A stretch of 64,000 nucleotides of DNA from Neopestalotiopsis rosae. Taxonomy: Eukaryota > Ascomycota > Sordariomycetes > Amphisphaeriales > Sporocadaceae. The notes under the pieces are model-generated. The model was not told the origin of the DNA. It was given only the letters and a program-made list of their open reading frames with translations, and made no database searches. Positions 33,569 through 44,637 of this stretch are shown piece after piece. The position numbers were made by a program, and so were the translations under genes. The stretch spans positions 5,208,001 through 5,272,000 of the forward strand of contig JALGAS010000001.1 of NCBI GenBank assembly GCA_023078685.1, in the 5' to 3' direction. Each line of letters opens with the position of its first letter. The stretch's first letter is position 1.

Positions 33569-34617
33569 TCATTGATTGTTGTCGGTGTCAGCTTCTTCGT
33601 CGTCCTTCATCCGAAAATGCCCGTATGGATTGCCCTTGTCAACGGCGCGGCGAATGGGGAAATCTCGACATGTGATGAGCTTCCTCCAAATGGACCTCCA
33701 CAAGCGTCTTTGATGAAACAAAGCGTATTCACGCAGTAAAGGTAATAAGGCGGGGCAGAAAGAGTCACAAGGGGCGTTGATGACAAGTAATCTGCTGAGC
33801 CATATGTTGGGGAAGGCCTTGACCGCGGGTGAAGACAATGGACCGCGATTACCATATTCCTTTTCCCATGAGCAATTCCAGCAGCAATACGGGCGGATAT
33901 CGTGAGCCGACATGGTTCTGTCCAGGAGTTGGTAAACGCGCTCTACTTGTGCACGCTGGAGTGTCGTCAGAGGCGCTGTGATGCGGCTTCGGGTGATCCT
34001 CAACGGCGCGGTTTTTGCCTTGTTTCCAAACCAATCTTCGTAGGAGAGATACCCCTCCCTGTCTGTTGTGGACTCATATCCATAGACTCGATTGTGAAGA
34101 TTGCGAGGCTCAATCCTGATACCATCCCGAAATAATCTTCGCAGGGTCACATCTGGAACGTATCCATAGAGCAAGGTAGTGAAATCAAAGTTCAGTCGGA
34201 GCAACCCTTTCGCACGGCCACGCTCGGCCTTCATGTCCGGAGGTTCTCGATGGCAATCTGGAAGAAAAAAATAAGCTCCGAACTTAGGACCAACAATAAA
34301 CATCAGGACATACCGAAAACCGGAACTTCCACAGTGTAGAATTTCAGGGCAAACGTGCGAGGAGCCCGGCCGACCAGGGAAATAGCTGATATCAGTTGCA
34401 CGCTGGGCACTAGACCGCTGGTCTCCCCATCAAAGAGGACAATCGTATGTCTGGCTTCTTCAACGAGCGAAAATTTCCATATGGCGTTCTGTAACTCCTG
34501 GGGTAACTTTTCAAATAGGGAGAAACAAGTGATGCGGTCGGATTTAGTCTTCTTCTTGCGTTTGCTCCAGAGTCGACGGCGTCTACGGCGTCGTTTTGAG
34601 GCTTTTGATTGTGCCAT
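33569..34617 (-). CDS. 2EXR-domain protein
   Basis: Two exons, 34617-34314 and 34257-33569, give 330 aa; the junction VPVFG|DCHREPP keeps the frame. A very basic N-terminus (seven Arg in a row, then RLWSKRKKKTK) is followed by FSLFEKLPQELQNAIWKFSL. This is the F-box-like signature of the fungal 2EXR family (F-x-LF-x-LP-x-EL-x-x-x-IW). Function of the family is unknown; members are abundant in filamentous ascomycetes, often near HET-type genes. The C-terminal half (YGYESTTDREGYLSYEDWFGNK, YCCWNCSWEKEYG) has no motif I can name. The poly-Arg stretch is a probable nuclear or nucleolar signal. The gene sits inverted between two paralogous unknown genes. Confidence 0.82.
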
Positions 34618-35285
34618 GTTGTTTGATTATGTAGTGCAGCTCTGAGGATATGTTGAAAAGGTGAGAGTCATGTAAAGAAAAGCTCATGGATGGATTCAGA
34701 GTTTTATATCGGGACCATGGCGTTTACATTTACCTGCCCAAGGCATTTCATGCACAAAACGACGAATCCCTAGGCTACCAATCTGGGCGAGACGGCAATT
34801 GCAGCACTGAGGCAAGTGATTGAATCAACATCTCGCGAAAGTAATGAAAAAAAGGAAGAAAAGAAAAGTAGAACATGCTTCACCTCCATTGATGCCATTG
34901 TTTCCTCTTCGGCCAAACACCAGTTTTTCATCTCTGCCTATGAAAAAAGTACAGTGAAGTCGCGCTTCGCCATAAAAAGAGGGACCAGTTCACACGATGG
35001 ACCGACAATACGGGATTAACCATCACAGTAAATTGACTGTCATTCAAATCAAAATGACATAGAACTTTTTTAGAAAAGGACAAATAAGGTAGCCGGTCTC
35101 TTGTTGCGCCCTTTGAGACTGATAGTTTAACCATAAAGCCCGGGGTCCTTTGTGCTAATGAGAAAGGAAGATCCTAGGCGGGTAGATACAGGGACCCTCA
35201 GTGAGCAATCATCCTGTTGGCATCTAGGTATTAACTTAATCCAATCTGAGCGCCGAACTTCGCAGGCAATCAAGGTGCGAGAAGT
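34618..35285. other. Divergent spacer, 668 bp
   Basis: Promoter region between the 2EXR gene and the second paralogue. It has an A/G-rich block (gaaaaaaaggaagaaaagaaaag, about 34846-34868). No gene seen. Confidence 0.45.
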
Positions 35286-36225
35286 ATGGACGAGCACCTC
35301 CAAGAGATCAAGAGACTAGCAGTGAGGGTTTTACAATCGGACTACCCGCTCCACCTACCTGCCCAAGGACACGACCTACTTCCTACACATTTGCAATGGA
35401 TTCTCTTGGTCGACCACGAGCCCAAGACTGGCTGCTATGCTCTCCTGCTTCTCAACAAGCGGGCTGTATTAGAAATACCAGACGATAACGACAGGAAATA
35501 CTATGCCCCGCGCATCGCCTTCTTCCATAATGAGAGCCCCAAACAATGCCAATGCGTAGACTTCAACTTCCTCGGCGTCCCGTACTCGGAGATAGTGCAC
35601 ATGGACAAGGTAGCCAACAAGTCGGCGCGCATCCTGGCCAACCGGTGGGCCGAGTCCGGATTCGACGTTTGGACGCACTACCAGAACCTGTGGGCGGGCG
35701 TCGCGTCCATGGCGCTCTCGCCGGCCGGGCGGCCCCAGTGGCACAAGCAGGTCATGACCACGTTCAACTACGACTGGCCCCGGTCCTTTTGCGAGCTCGT
35801 TTTCCTCGACTTGTGGCAGCACGGCGTTGCGCTCCTTGAGTCTGGCGTGCCGGTGCCGCAGGCCGTGGCCAACAATGAGGCTCTCGGACTATACAAAGAG
35901 GAGATGCGGCGCATCTGTACCGAGGCCACGGTGCGCGATGCCCGGCGGAGGGGAAACGACTATGCGCTGTTCTTTGCCAAAGAGGTACGATGAGATTTCC
36001 TGGACGGATTCATGAACTGGTCGTTGGGTATCTGATTGCTGACACTGTTTCTTTGCCACCTAGGTGTGCGCCCAGTCAGAAATGTTGGTGATGCGGCGCA
36101 AGTATGCATTCATGGATCAAACCCCAAAACATGCGGCATTCGTACCGAGTAGTGACAAGTATTTGGTACGTCGGCAGTCCACTGGTGGGTTGCGAGGATT
36201 ACCGGCTCAGCTATCTGTTACCTAG
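35286..36225 (+). CDS. Unrecognised protein, paralogue of the gene at 32207
   Basis: Exons 35286-35984 and 36064-36225 give 286 aa; splicing uses GTACGA and CCTAG, and without it the frame stops three codons later. It aligns with the 350-aa neighbour at 32207 through WILLVDHEPKTGCYALLLLNKRAVLE, FFHNESPKQCQCVDF, RWAESGFDVWTHYQNLW and SPAGRP. The family is not recognised. The paralogue-shared HNES...CQC segment keeps His and both Cys positions. The C-terminus differs: this copy is shorter and ends in a region rich in basic residues. The second exon is less certain than the first. Its GC content is visibly higher than that of the first copy. Confidence 0.72.
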
Positions 36226-36437
36226 AGGACACTGCGAATTTCCACTATCCTTGTCTGTTTGTTTTGAGTTATGGGATGCTCTGTCAGATCTAGCTGATTG
36301 TCTCCGTTTGAACGTCTCTCTTACGATTGGTGCCTACATGTTGGGAAGCACATGAGAGGAAAATACAGGATGGGATGTGAAGGTCTCATAGTTTCAAAAA
36401 AGAGCTCCTTTGTTAACCACAAGTCACAAAGGTCAAA

Positions 36438-36560
36438 TGGCCGAGCGGTAAGCTCTTGAGTGCGGTGGCCACCCAGGTGAAAAGTGAATATCCTATGATC
36501 TAACGAGAGGGTCTTTGTTAGGGGGCTCGGGTTCGAATCCAGAGTCATCGCTCTTTTTTG
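36438..36560 (+). tRNA. tRNA-like Pol III element, probably a degenerate class II tRNA gene
   Basis: A perfect A-box (TGGCCGAGCGG, 36438-36448) and a perfect B-box (GGTTCGAATCC, 36531-36541) are followed by a T6 Pol III terminator at 36555. The 82-bp gap would fit a Leu or Ser tRNA with an intron. However, the expected acceptor stem does not pair (ggtcaaa against gtcatcg), the T-stem has one G-A mismatch and the D-stem is poor. I read it as a decayed tRNA or a tRNA-derived SINE-like relic. An unusual functional tRNA is less likely. Confidence 0.4.
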
Positions 36561-36660
36561 CCTTTTTTTTGCCAACTTCTTTTCCTATTGTTGACAGCCA
36601 ATACATCATTCAAGCATCAAGAACAGGTAACCCTTATTCATTTTTGCCGATGATGCATTC

Positions 36661-37401
36661 TTACCATCTCTCCACGCAAACCCAATTCCACCCATTCGGC
36701 GCTGCGAACTTATCACCTTCGAACGGATATCTAGGCCCATTTGGGGGGAATGCCTCGTGTCTGCCAATCTCGACGACAATGCCGCCTATATATTCCCATC
36801 TGAACACCCCTACTTCTCCCCCTTCCCTCAAAACTCCTTGTGCATGCTCACCAATACACACTATGAGCCCTTTATCGTCTCCGTCTTCGTACTTCAAGAC
36901 ATACCCCGAGCTATTCACATTGCCGAGCAAGTTTGCTGGAATGCCATCGACCCAGCACTCTTCGTACGCCTCATCCACACCCGAATTCGGGTTAATCATG
37001 TGACCTCGTTTCAATGTCTCGTTTTTTTTCAACGCCAGGAAACATGTCGCCCTCGTCATGAAAGGCAGCTGCATCCATATGGCGCGAGTCAATCCAGTGC
37101 GTAAAGCTGGTACGCGGAGGCACGGCGGTTTCGTCGTGCTTTGAAGTCCCTGCGAATGCCCAGTCTACTGCCGCAAGGTCCCGGATAGGCCGACCTTTTT
37201 CAATTGCCGAGAGGAAGAGTCTCACATCGACATATTGTCGCTCTAGTGAGGTCAAGACCTTCGTGGAAGTTGGCTCTGAAGCTGGAGCGTCCTGCCGTAC
37301 AGTCAGTTTCTGAGATAGTGTGCGACGTGGCAGCCCGTGCAGCTTACGCCCCATTTGATGTATTTTCGAGTCGAAATGGACGGTTCTGGCTTTTCTGTCA
37401 T
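36661..37401 (-). CDS. HRI1-family protein, apparent frameshift in an A8 run
   Basis: Exon 1 is 37401-37348 (MTEKPEPSISTRKYIKWG) and exon 2 starts at 37291; the intron has GTAAGC, a CTGAC branch site and GGCAG. The protein then reads DAPASEPTSTKVLTS, VDVRLF, DWAFAG, HWIDSR and DEGDMFPG, the signatures of fungal Hri1 (Hrr25-interacting, calycin-like fold). At 37022-37029 a run of eight A (coding strand) shifts the frame. The downstream frame continues the family exactly with NETLKRGHMINP, YEECWVDG and GEHAQGVL to a stop at 36661. One A fewer would give about 227 aa. As given, the frame ends soon after the run. A sequencing or assembly slip, a real mutation or tolerated slippage are all possible. 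Confidence 0.75.
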
Positions 37402-38660
37402 TATGAAGATGAATCCTATAGGTGGTTAGTGCACCAATCAATGACTGACAGTACCTCCTTCTGTGAGTGTGATGTGATGAACGTAGATCGCCTGCGACGA
37501 GCAGAAGGCGGGCGCACTAGGGGACGCTTATCGCCGAATGGGGAGTAGTACGGTGACACAATGGCTTGAAAGGCATATTATGTGGAAGAATTACTCCTTT
37601 GGTCGACCAAATTTCACATCTCCTTGCAAGCAAAGGTAAATTCCACTTTCTCTCTTTTCTGCTATTTCCTCGCAATAGGACAGGCGCTGGTCACTTTTGA
37701 GCTTGATCATCTTTTCAGATCTAGACCATGGCGATCGTCGAAGGAATGGCCCGCTAACGAGCTACGGAGCTTGGTCCGGTCCGTTCCCACTGCTAGTTGC
37801 CATCATTCAAAATACTATCAACCGCTAGGTACGACTATGCGGTGTTTATTCAGCATTTTGGTACGTCTAATTGGACGAGTGATATAAAGGTATGTAATTG
37901 ACGATTCTTGCATAGCCTTGACAAACGTGCTATGTAACACGATCCTTCAGCAACTCGATCCAGAACAGGGGTGGCACAACTCGCCCGGCCAATACTCCAC
38001 TCGACCCCGGTCATCGTATCACAGTCTAGCCATTACAGAGAAAGATAGAGTCATTAGCCCACCGGGCCGGGCTGAGAGATGGTAAGGTCGCCCGAGTGGT
38101 GCCCTGGGCCCTTGCCTTGGGGCCTGTGAGGGATCCTGTGCACGCGGCAGTCTCCGCACTGCAAACTCACAGACCTCGAGCTTGAAGAATATACTGCTCG
38201 CTTAGTCCTGTTGTACGACATGAGCCAATTACAGCAAGGTCATATTGACTATAGTCGAGTCTCGCGGATTTCCTATTGGCAACTTCAGTTCTTTGTGTCA
38301 CCAAGAGATAGAATGCGCTGAACAACCCCCCCTTTTCAAGACAGATTCGTCCTTGATCAACATACTTGCATACTACTACCGAGGCAGACCAAGCTGCTGT
38401 TCAGGGGTCTCTATTGAGTCTACCTATCTCGTAGCGGGGTCTCCCCCCCTGCGTATGCATTTTGTTGGTGGATCACAAAGACACCAGTAAGCATGGTTTG
38501 CGACTCGGCATGTGTCGCCGCCCAGTTTCGCCAGTACTACTTAAGAGGCTGGCAAGTTCCGCACGTCACTTTTCCTCCCGGTTTGCCATTGGCATCTTTC
38601 CTGGTTTCGCACGATTCTTCATTTCCAGCCGAAAGGAAGGGTCACTTCTTGAGGTACACC
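37402..38660. other. 1.26-kb divergent region upstream of the P450 gene
   Basis: Promoter region between the HRI1-like and P450 genes. It contains a GC-rich block at about 38060-38140 and a CGG-N9-CCG motif at 38506-38520. Small open frames have no family features. Confidence 0.45.
38506..38520 (+). promoter_or_regulatory. Candidate Zn2Cys6 site CGG-N9-CCG upstream of P450
   Basis: Inverted CGG half-sites, 141 bp before the P450 ATG, within ACTCGGCAT...CGCCG. The same ACTCGGCAT with a CCG partner occurs at 42871-42888 in the next promoter of the block. Binding by the local regulator is inference. Confidence 0.3.
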
Positions 38661-40396
38661 ATGGACGCTCTTCGCGGACAGGAGTTGAGCTGGGTAAACG
38701 GCACCAATGCCGTCCTCACGCTGGTTTGTGCCTATTTAGGTTACCATGTGCTTAAAGCGCTGTACAATATCTCGCCGTTTCACCCTCTTGCGCGGTTCCC
38801 CGGACCCAAGATTGCGGCGGCCACCTATCTGTACGAAGCCTACTATGACTGGATATTACTTGGTCGCTACACTCGGGAAATCAAGGATATGCATGCGAAA
38901 TACGGTAAGTCGCACGCCTAGAAAGATATAAGCCGTCGGCTATTTATTTGTCAGACTACTGAACGACAGGTGATTAGGTCCAATTGTTAGAATCAACCCT
39001 GATGAGCTTCACTGCGATGATCCCTACTTCACAGACGAGATCTATGCTACTGGTGGCAGGATCCGGGACAAGTGGCAGCATCAGATCAACACGGGCGCAG
39101 TAGGCCCCGTCGCCGTGACCGGATTTTCCACTATTCCCCATGAATTGCACCGCACCAGAAAGGCTGCCTTGTCCCGGTTCTTCTCGAGGGGACAGACGCT
39201 CAAGCTGGAGGGCGAGGTCAATGACTTTACCCAGCGCGTGGTCAACAAGATGCTGCGCTCCTCCAAGAAAGGGGCATTCGACGTCAAGGAGGCCTTCACC
39301 TGCTTCACGGCCGACGTCATTGCCCAGTACGCCTTTGGCGAGTCCATGGGCTTTGTCGACCAGGAAGGGTGGGAGCCCAACTTTGGAACTTGGGTCAAGA
39401 GTTTCTTCCAGCAGGCGTACATGATGAGGAACAACGCCCTGGCCCGCAACTTGGCCCAGGTCGCCCTGCCCATTGTGCAACGACTCGATAAAGATGTTGG
39501 AACTGTCATGCATCAAATGCAGGTCACGATTCCTGGATATGTCGAGGCTGCTATTAAGAACCCGGACAACGGCAGAGTCTTTGCCGACGTTATGCAATCC
39601 AACACACTCTCGCCAGAGGAAAAGACCTTGTTCCGACTTTCTGGAGAAGGATTCAATTTCCTGCTTGCTGGTACCGAGACCACTGCTGTAAGCGCAAACT
39701 CTGTATACTTGTGCCAACTCGGAATTGCAAACTGACTGATCCCACAGGCATCGCTCTCCACTATTGTTTACTATTTGCTCGCGCAGCCCGAGACCTATGC
39801 TACTCTGATGAACGCCCTGGAGGGAGTCGACCCCATGAACCCCAAGTGGACCGACTTGGAACAGCGCCCGTACCTGTGGGCCGTGATCCACGAGTCCCTG
39901 CGCATGATGCCCGGCGTCTCGCACAGATCCGCCCGCATCGCGCGGACAGAGGACTTGATCTACAAGAGCCAAGACGGCAAAGTCGCACACGTCGTTCCCA
40001 GGGGCACGCCGATTGGCATGACCTCCATGATCAACCACTTCAACGAGGAGCTCTTCCCCGAACCCAACGAGTACAAGCCGGAGCGATGGCTGCTACCCGA
40101 TGGCCAGCCCAACCTCAAGCTGCAAAAGTTCTTGATCTCCTTTGGCAAGGGCAGTCGTTCGTGTCTTGGAGAGCAGTGAGTAGCCCAGATCCTTATTGTT
40201 TTATCAGTGCTGACGTTAAAAAAACTCCAGACTTGCCTATTGCGAACTGTACATCATGACGGCCGCCGTGGCGCTCCGGGTGCTGCCACGTGCAAAGTTG
40301 TATGATACTACCGTTGAGGATCTCACCTATGACCACGATCTGATTGTGGTGCAAACGAAGAAGGGTTCTATTTCAGTCAAAATCACCATTGACTAA
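38661..40396 (+). CDS. Cytochrome P450, trichodiene-oxygenase-like group
   Basis: Four exons, 38661-38904, 38978-39687, 39748-40175 and 40231-40396, give 515 aa with exact junctions. An N-terminal hydrophobic anchor ([20 protein letters not shown]) precedes the proline-rich [11 protein letters not shown]. Key motifs are [13 protein letters not shown], the I-helix oxygen-binding AGTETTA (312-318), ExxR in HESLR (367-370), the PERW motif (YKPERW) and the heme loop [10 protein letters not shown] with Cys457. The sequence resembles fungal class II microsomal P450s of the trichodiene oxygenase/CYP58-like group, which hydroxylate terpenoids or aromatics; the substrate is unknown. It lies tail-to-tail with a Dal5-type transporter, 137 bp apart, and is probably part of a small cluster with it. 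Confidence 0.93.
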
Positions 40397-40533
40397 GCAG
40401 GCGTCTACGCCGTTCGGTCGTCATCCTTACATACATGCATTGCTATTATTGTAACTAGGGCAAATAATATAATAGTCTGATTCATATAGCGACAAAAGCA
40501 ATTCTATACCAGTTTTTACCTGATTAGCATCCC

Positions 40534-42505
40534 TTACCAGGCGTACCTGAACAAGGGATCCTCCTTATCCGTCAAGTCCGTGCGAGGCGCACCATTCTTG
40601 TCCAGCACAACATGCTCGTGAGTGGAGGCGCCCTCGCTGTGCTGCTGCTGCTCGGCAGCGCGCTTGTCCCTGGCGGCATTGTCCCGCATGCAGACGAAGC
40701 GGTACGAGATGATGACGACGAACAAGAGACACCACGTCACGATGCCAGTGACGACACCCTTGAAGTAGCGCGGCTTGTCGGTCCACAGCTGCGGCCCGCC
40801 GATGCAGCCGGCGCAGTAGCCGATGAAGAACATGGCGCTCACCACCGAGCGCTTGGTGTTGCCCTTGACGTTGGACGCGGTCAGGGAGAGGAGGGGTGAC
40901 ATGATGGCCGTGATACACGAGGCCTGGAAACGAAAACTTGGTAAGCGGCAGGTCCCATTGAGACGTTTTTGCGTGGAGATGGGGAGATTTTTTTCTTTTT
41001 TAAACTTACCAGCCACGAGGCAACAATCATTCCCCAGCCAGCATCCGTCGAAAGTTTCAACAGCAGCAGCGTACCCACCATTGGCGGGATGATGAGCACC
41101 AGACAGACCAGCGTACGATTCCTGGGGAACAGCCAGCAGCCGGCCACACCAATCCACAACAGAAGGATTTGGACGGCTCCCGAAGGCGCGGTGTAGAGCA
41201 TCGTTTCGTACTTGTCGTAGCCGATTGTGTTGATGACGAGAGAGGCAAACTAAAACGAACAGAGGCATCAGTACTATAATTCAATATACTCGCACATAAA
41301 GTGCATTCACAAGGAGAAAGCCGAGGAAGGGAGAAGACTCACGGTGAGAACAGGGCTCTGCATGGTAACCAAGACACCAAACGCAAAGACGAACCAGGAC
41401 TTGCTGTCACAGAGGGCCTCGCGCAGCTGGCGCAGGGAGAAGGAGGTCTTGTCGCCACCCTCGCGGTCCTTGGCCATGCGGAGGGAGAGCACCTCCTTCT
41501 CCCGGGCGGTCAGGAACCAGGCGTCCTTGGGCCCGTTGGGCATGAGGATGTAAAAGGCGACGCCGGCAGCGGCCGTTATGGCGCCGCAGACGATGAAGAT
41601 GGTGCGCCAGGGGGCCAGCGTCAGGATCGTGCTCTTGCCGATGCCGTACATGAGGAGACAGCCAATGACTTGGGCTATGCCGTTCATGCTGACCCAAAGT
41701 CTGATTGGAGGTGTTTGTTAGTCAAGTTGGCTTTCTTTAGCACTCCTAACATTAACCCATGACAAGACTTACGCGGTGCGAACTGCGTGTTCATCCTTTT
41801 GATACCAGATTCCCGTCATGGTGACAAACGCTGGCGATACGGCACCTTCGGCGAATCCAAGCATGAAGCGCACAGCCGCGAAGCCAGCGTAGTTGTGCGG
41901 CGCCGCGAGGCACATGCAAATTATACCCCAGATTACACTATTTTTTCGAGCAGGTCAATGATTATTCGCGTCGAGATTGTTTACAGCGGGTGATGGTTCA
42001 TACATTGTGGCACCGACGAACTTGGTCAGATGCAGCTTGGACATCAAGTAGATAAAGGGGTACTCGGCGACCAGTTGGCCTAGAGAGAGAAAGCCAATGT
42101 CAGTATCGATGGACGTGTTGATTATTGATGGATAGTAGTAACTTACCAATGTAGAAAATAGAAGAGCACCATGAGTACTGTTTGCTCGTCATGCCGAGAT
42201 CTGTGATGAGTCCAAAGACCTGATTAAGTTAGAAGCGAAGTCGCGACAATAAATAATGAACGAGAAAGACTCACTGAAGCATAACTCAAAGTTTGCTTAT
42301 CCAAGTATTGGAGAAAGAAAATGAAGCACATCATGGGAAGAATAGTGTAGTCAATCTTGCGCAACACTCTCCGCTCCTCTTCTTCCGTATATGATCCGGC
42401 CAACTCAACAACGTCTCCCTTCTCCTCCACGCTGAGCCGCTTGCCATCGGCGCTGGGGGCTGGCTCGACTGCGGCCGACTTTTCAATGGTTGTAGTGGCA
42501 TCCAT
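40534..42505 (-). CDS. MFS transporter, allantoate permease (Dal5/ACS) family
   Basis: Seven exons: 42505-42275, 42219-42147, 42079-42004, 41937-41773, 41700-41343, 41249-41010 and 40923-40534, giving 510 aa. Every junction keeps the frame. The anion:cation symporter family pattern is clear: RKIDYTILPMMCFIFFLQYLDKQTLSYASVFGL, GQLVAEYPFIYLMSKL, RFMLGFAEGAVSPAF, LWVSMNGIAQV and GNTKRSVVSAMFFIGYCAGCIGGPQL. Twelve TM segments are expected. Family members import organic anions such as allantoate, nicotinate, biotin precursors or carboxylates at the plasma membrane. A divergent 797-bp promoter is shared with the amidohydrolase, which suggests uptake of that enzyme's substrate or of its product. Confidence 0.93.
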
Positions 42506-43302
42506 GGTGGGCGAGCTGCATGCAAATGGTAGTGTCTTACAACAAGCTTTGGAAGTGAGCAATTGGTAACAATAATAGTGCCCGAATTTGGAAATGCACT
42601 AGAATGCGCGAAACACCATCAAAATAGCTTGCATAACTTGCCACGTTTTTTCCTTCGCAAGTGTGTGGCCCTACTCGAGTCTTTTAAGTAACAAGATCAA
42701 GTAGGGGCAGAGATATTGTATCTCGTCGCTCGTCTCCCGAGTCAAAGGGTATCTCCACAGCTGGAGCCGGGGAAATTATGGGCACTGCTGCGGGATAGGG
42801 ACGCCTAAGCAGTTTGATAGTTGATTGATAGGGAGCCTGGCCATGGTGCCGTTACCAACTTTACTGACGAAACTCGGCATCCCCGCCGTATCGGAGCGCC
42901 TTTTCCAGCGCGTTATCAGTAGCTTGGTGACAGCTACCCGATCCTGGTTCTACACCAAAGCGTCGGCAATCTGTCCCACTCCAGCCAACTTACTCTGCAT
43001 TCCACCGTCCATCTTGCCGTCTATTATTCACTTGCCGGGTTTCCTTGACATTGCTTATTCGGGCGGGCGATTGCCGACACACACTTTAGATACAGATCTG
43101 ATTGATATTTTCCTTCATGGTGAGATAGAAACTTGGCGCTTCCTTCTTGACCTGCTATCATTTACTCAGTATTCACCCTCGTTTTCTTGGAGAAACTCTG
43201 TGTTTGCAGACAGCGCATCAGCCATCATTTAAGCGCCGTTGCAATCATAATACTGAGAAAAAGACCCCGCTCGTTTCTTACTGTTGAGTTTGGTAGTCGA
43301 TA
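42506..43302. promoter_or_regulatory. Divergent promoter between transporter and amidohydrolase
   Basis: 797 bp with no credible gene; the 135-aa open frame at 42825-43232 has no family features. It contains CGG-CATCCCCG-CCG (42875-42888), an inverted CGG pair with 8-bp spacing of the kind bound by Zn2Cys6 dimers, plus a further CGG at 42892. A Zn2Cys6 gene lies 1.5 kb beyond the amidohydrolase. Confidence 0.4.
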
Positions 43303-44637
43303 ATGGTGCAAGAAGGTGACCTCAAGCCGTGGCTGCGGCCGGCGCCCAAAGCCTATATTCTTCACAATGCCAATATTGTCGATGTCTCCCAGGGCTCTAT
43401 TCGCAAGTCGGCCACCGTTCAGGTTCAGAATGGCAGAATCACATCAATCACTTCAGCATCGGCCCAGGTGCCTTCGCAACCGGGTTTCATCGTCATAGAC
43501 TGCACCGGTCAATATCTGTGCCCTGGCCTTATTGATTCGCACGTGCACTTGGTTGCCGTGCCTGGATTCAATGACTTATCGTCTGCCTTTGGAAACCCAG
43601 AGTCGGTCAGTCTGCTCAGACAACCATATGTCTGCTCTCAGATGCTGCACCGCGGCTTCACCACGATACGGGACTGCGGAGGCGCACATTCAGCCATCAA
43701 GGAGGCCATTGCCGACGGTGTGTTCCCAGGACCAAGGCTATTCATCGCGGGGCATGCGCTCAGCCAGTCGGGCGGACATGCAGATTACCGGGTCAAGCAC
43801 GACCACTCGGCATGCTGTGGTGGCGCAACCAATGGGCTGGGGCGTGTGTGCAACGGCGTGGCGCAGTGCATGCAAGCGGTCCGCGAGGAGATCCGGTGCG
43901 GCAGTGATTTTATCAAGATGATGGGCTCGGGCGGCGTGAGCAGCCCGACGGACAAGATCGACCACCTCCAGTTTACAGGCGAGGAGATCCGGGCCATTGT
44001 CGCGTGCGCCCGCAACGCCAAGACGTACGTCACAGCGCACGCCTACACGGCCGAGGCCATCCGCCACTGCGTCGAGAACGGCGTCAAGGGCATCGAGCAC
44101 GGCAACTTCCTCGACGCCGACACGGCCCGGCTCATGGTCGAGAACGGCGTCTACCTCACGCCCACCCTCGTCACCTACGACCAGATGGCCTCGGAGAAGT
44201 GGACCGGCTACCTCCCCGCGGCGGAGCAGTCCAAGAACACCGAGGTCCTCGACGCCGGCCTGCGGGCCCTGCAGGTGGCGCACGAGGCCGGCGTCCAGAT
44301 CTGCTTCGGCACCGACCTCCTGGGCCCCCTGGGCGCCGCGCAGACGCACGAGTTCGCCATCCGGGCCAAGGTGCTGCCGTCGCTCGAGGTGCTGCGCAGC
44401 GCCACGCTCAACCCGGCGCGCATGCTGGGCCAGGAGTCCAACATTGGCCAGGTCAAGGAAGGGTTCGAGGCTGACATTCTGTTCCTGAGCGCCAACCCCC
44501 TCGACGACGTCACGATACTGGATCAGCCGGATCAGTTTGTGAGGGGAGTCATGAAGGAGGGTCGCATCTACAAGAGTCGGACGGACGCCATCGTCGAAGA
44601 TGCCGCGGTGCCCGTCAAGATCAAGCCTCTGTTGTAG
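43303..44637 (+). CDS. Metal-dependent amidohydrolase, ochratoxinase/Xaa-dipeptidase-like
   Basis: Single exon, 444 aa, no signal peptide. The binuclear amidohydrolase set is visible: His80 and His82 (DSHVH), Lys205 (DFIKMM, usually carboxylated), His246 (TAHAY), His266 (IEHGN) and Asp338 (FGTDLL). An N-terminal beta-sandwich segment (AYILHNANIVD, GQYLCPGLID) and a C-terminal return (GFEADILFL) complete the composite fold. Spacing and surrounding motifs fit the fungal branch that includes ochratoxinase and bacterial Xaa-Arg or imidazolonepropionase-like enzymes. Those cleave amide bonds of N-acyl amino acids, so this is probably a cytosolic carboxypeptidase or amidase acting on a conjugate. 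The 3' half is strongly GC-rich at third positions. Confidence 0.88.
   Translation: MVQEGDLKPWLRPAPKAYILHNANIVDVSQGSIRKSATVQVQNGRITSITSASAQVPSQPGFIVIDCTGQYLCPGLIDSHVHLVAVPGFNDLSSAFGNPESVSLLRQPYVCSQMLHRGFTTIRDCGGAHSAIKEAIADGVFPGPRLFIAGHALSQSGGHADYRVKHDHSACCGGATNGLGRVCNGVAQCMQAVREEIRCGSDFIKMMGSGGVSSPTDKIDHLQFTGEEIRAIVACARNAKTYVTAHAYTAEAIRHCVENGVKGIEHGNFLDADTARLMVENGVYLTPTLVTYDQMASEKWTGYLPAAEQSKNTEVLDAGLRALQVAHEAGVQICFGTDLLGPLGAAQTHEFAIRAKVLPSLEVLRSATLNPARMLGQESNIGQVKEGFEADILFLSANPLDDVTILDQPDQFVRGVMKEGRIYKSRTDAIVEDAAVPVKIKPLL

Noticed and set aside
42825..43232. 135-aa plus-strand frame in the divergent promoter
   Set aside because: No family features; lies exactly in the shared promoter of two well-supported genes.
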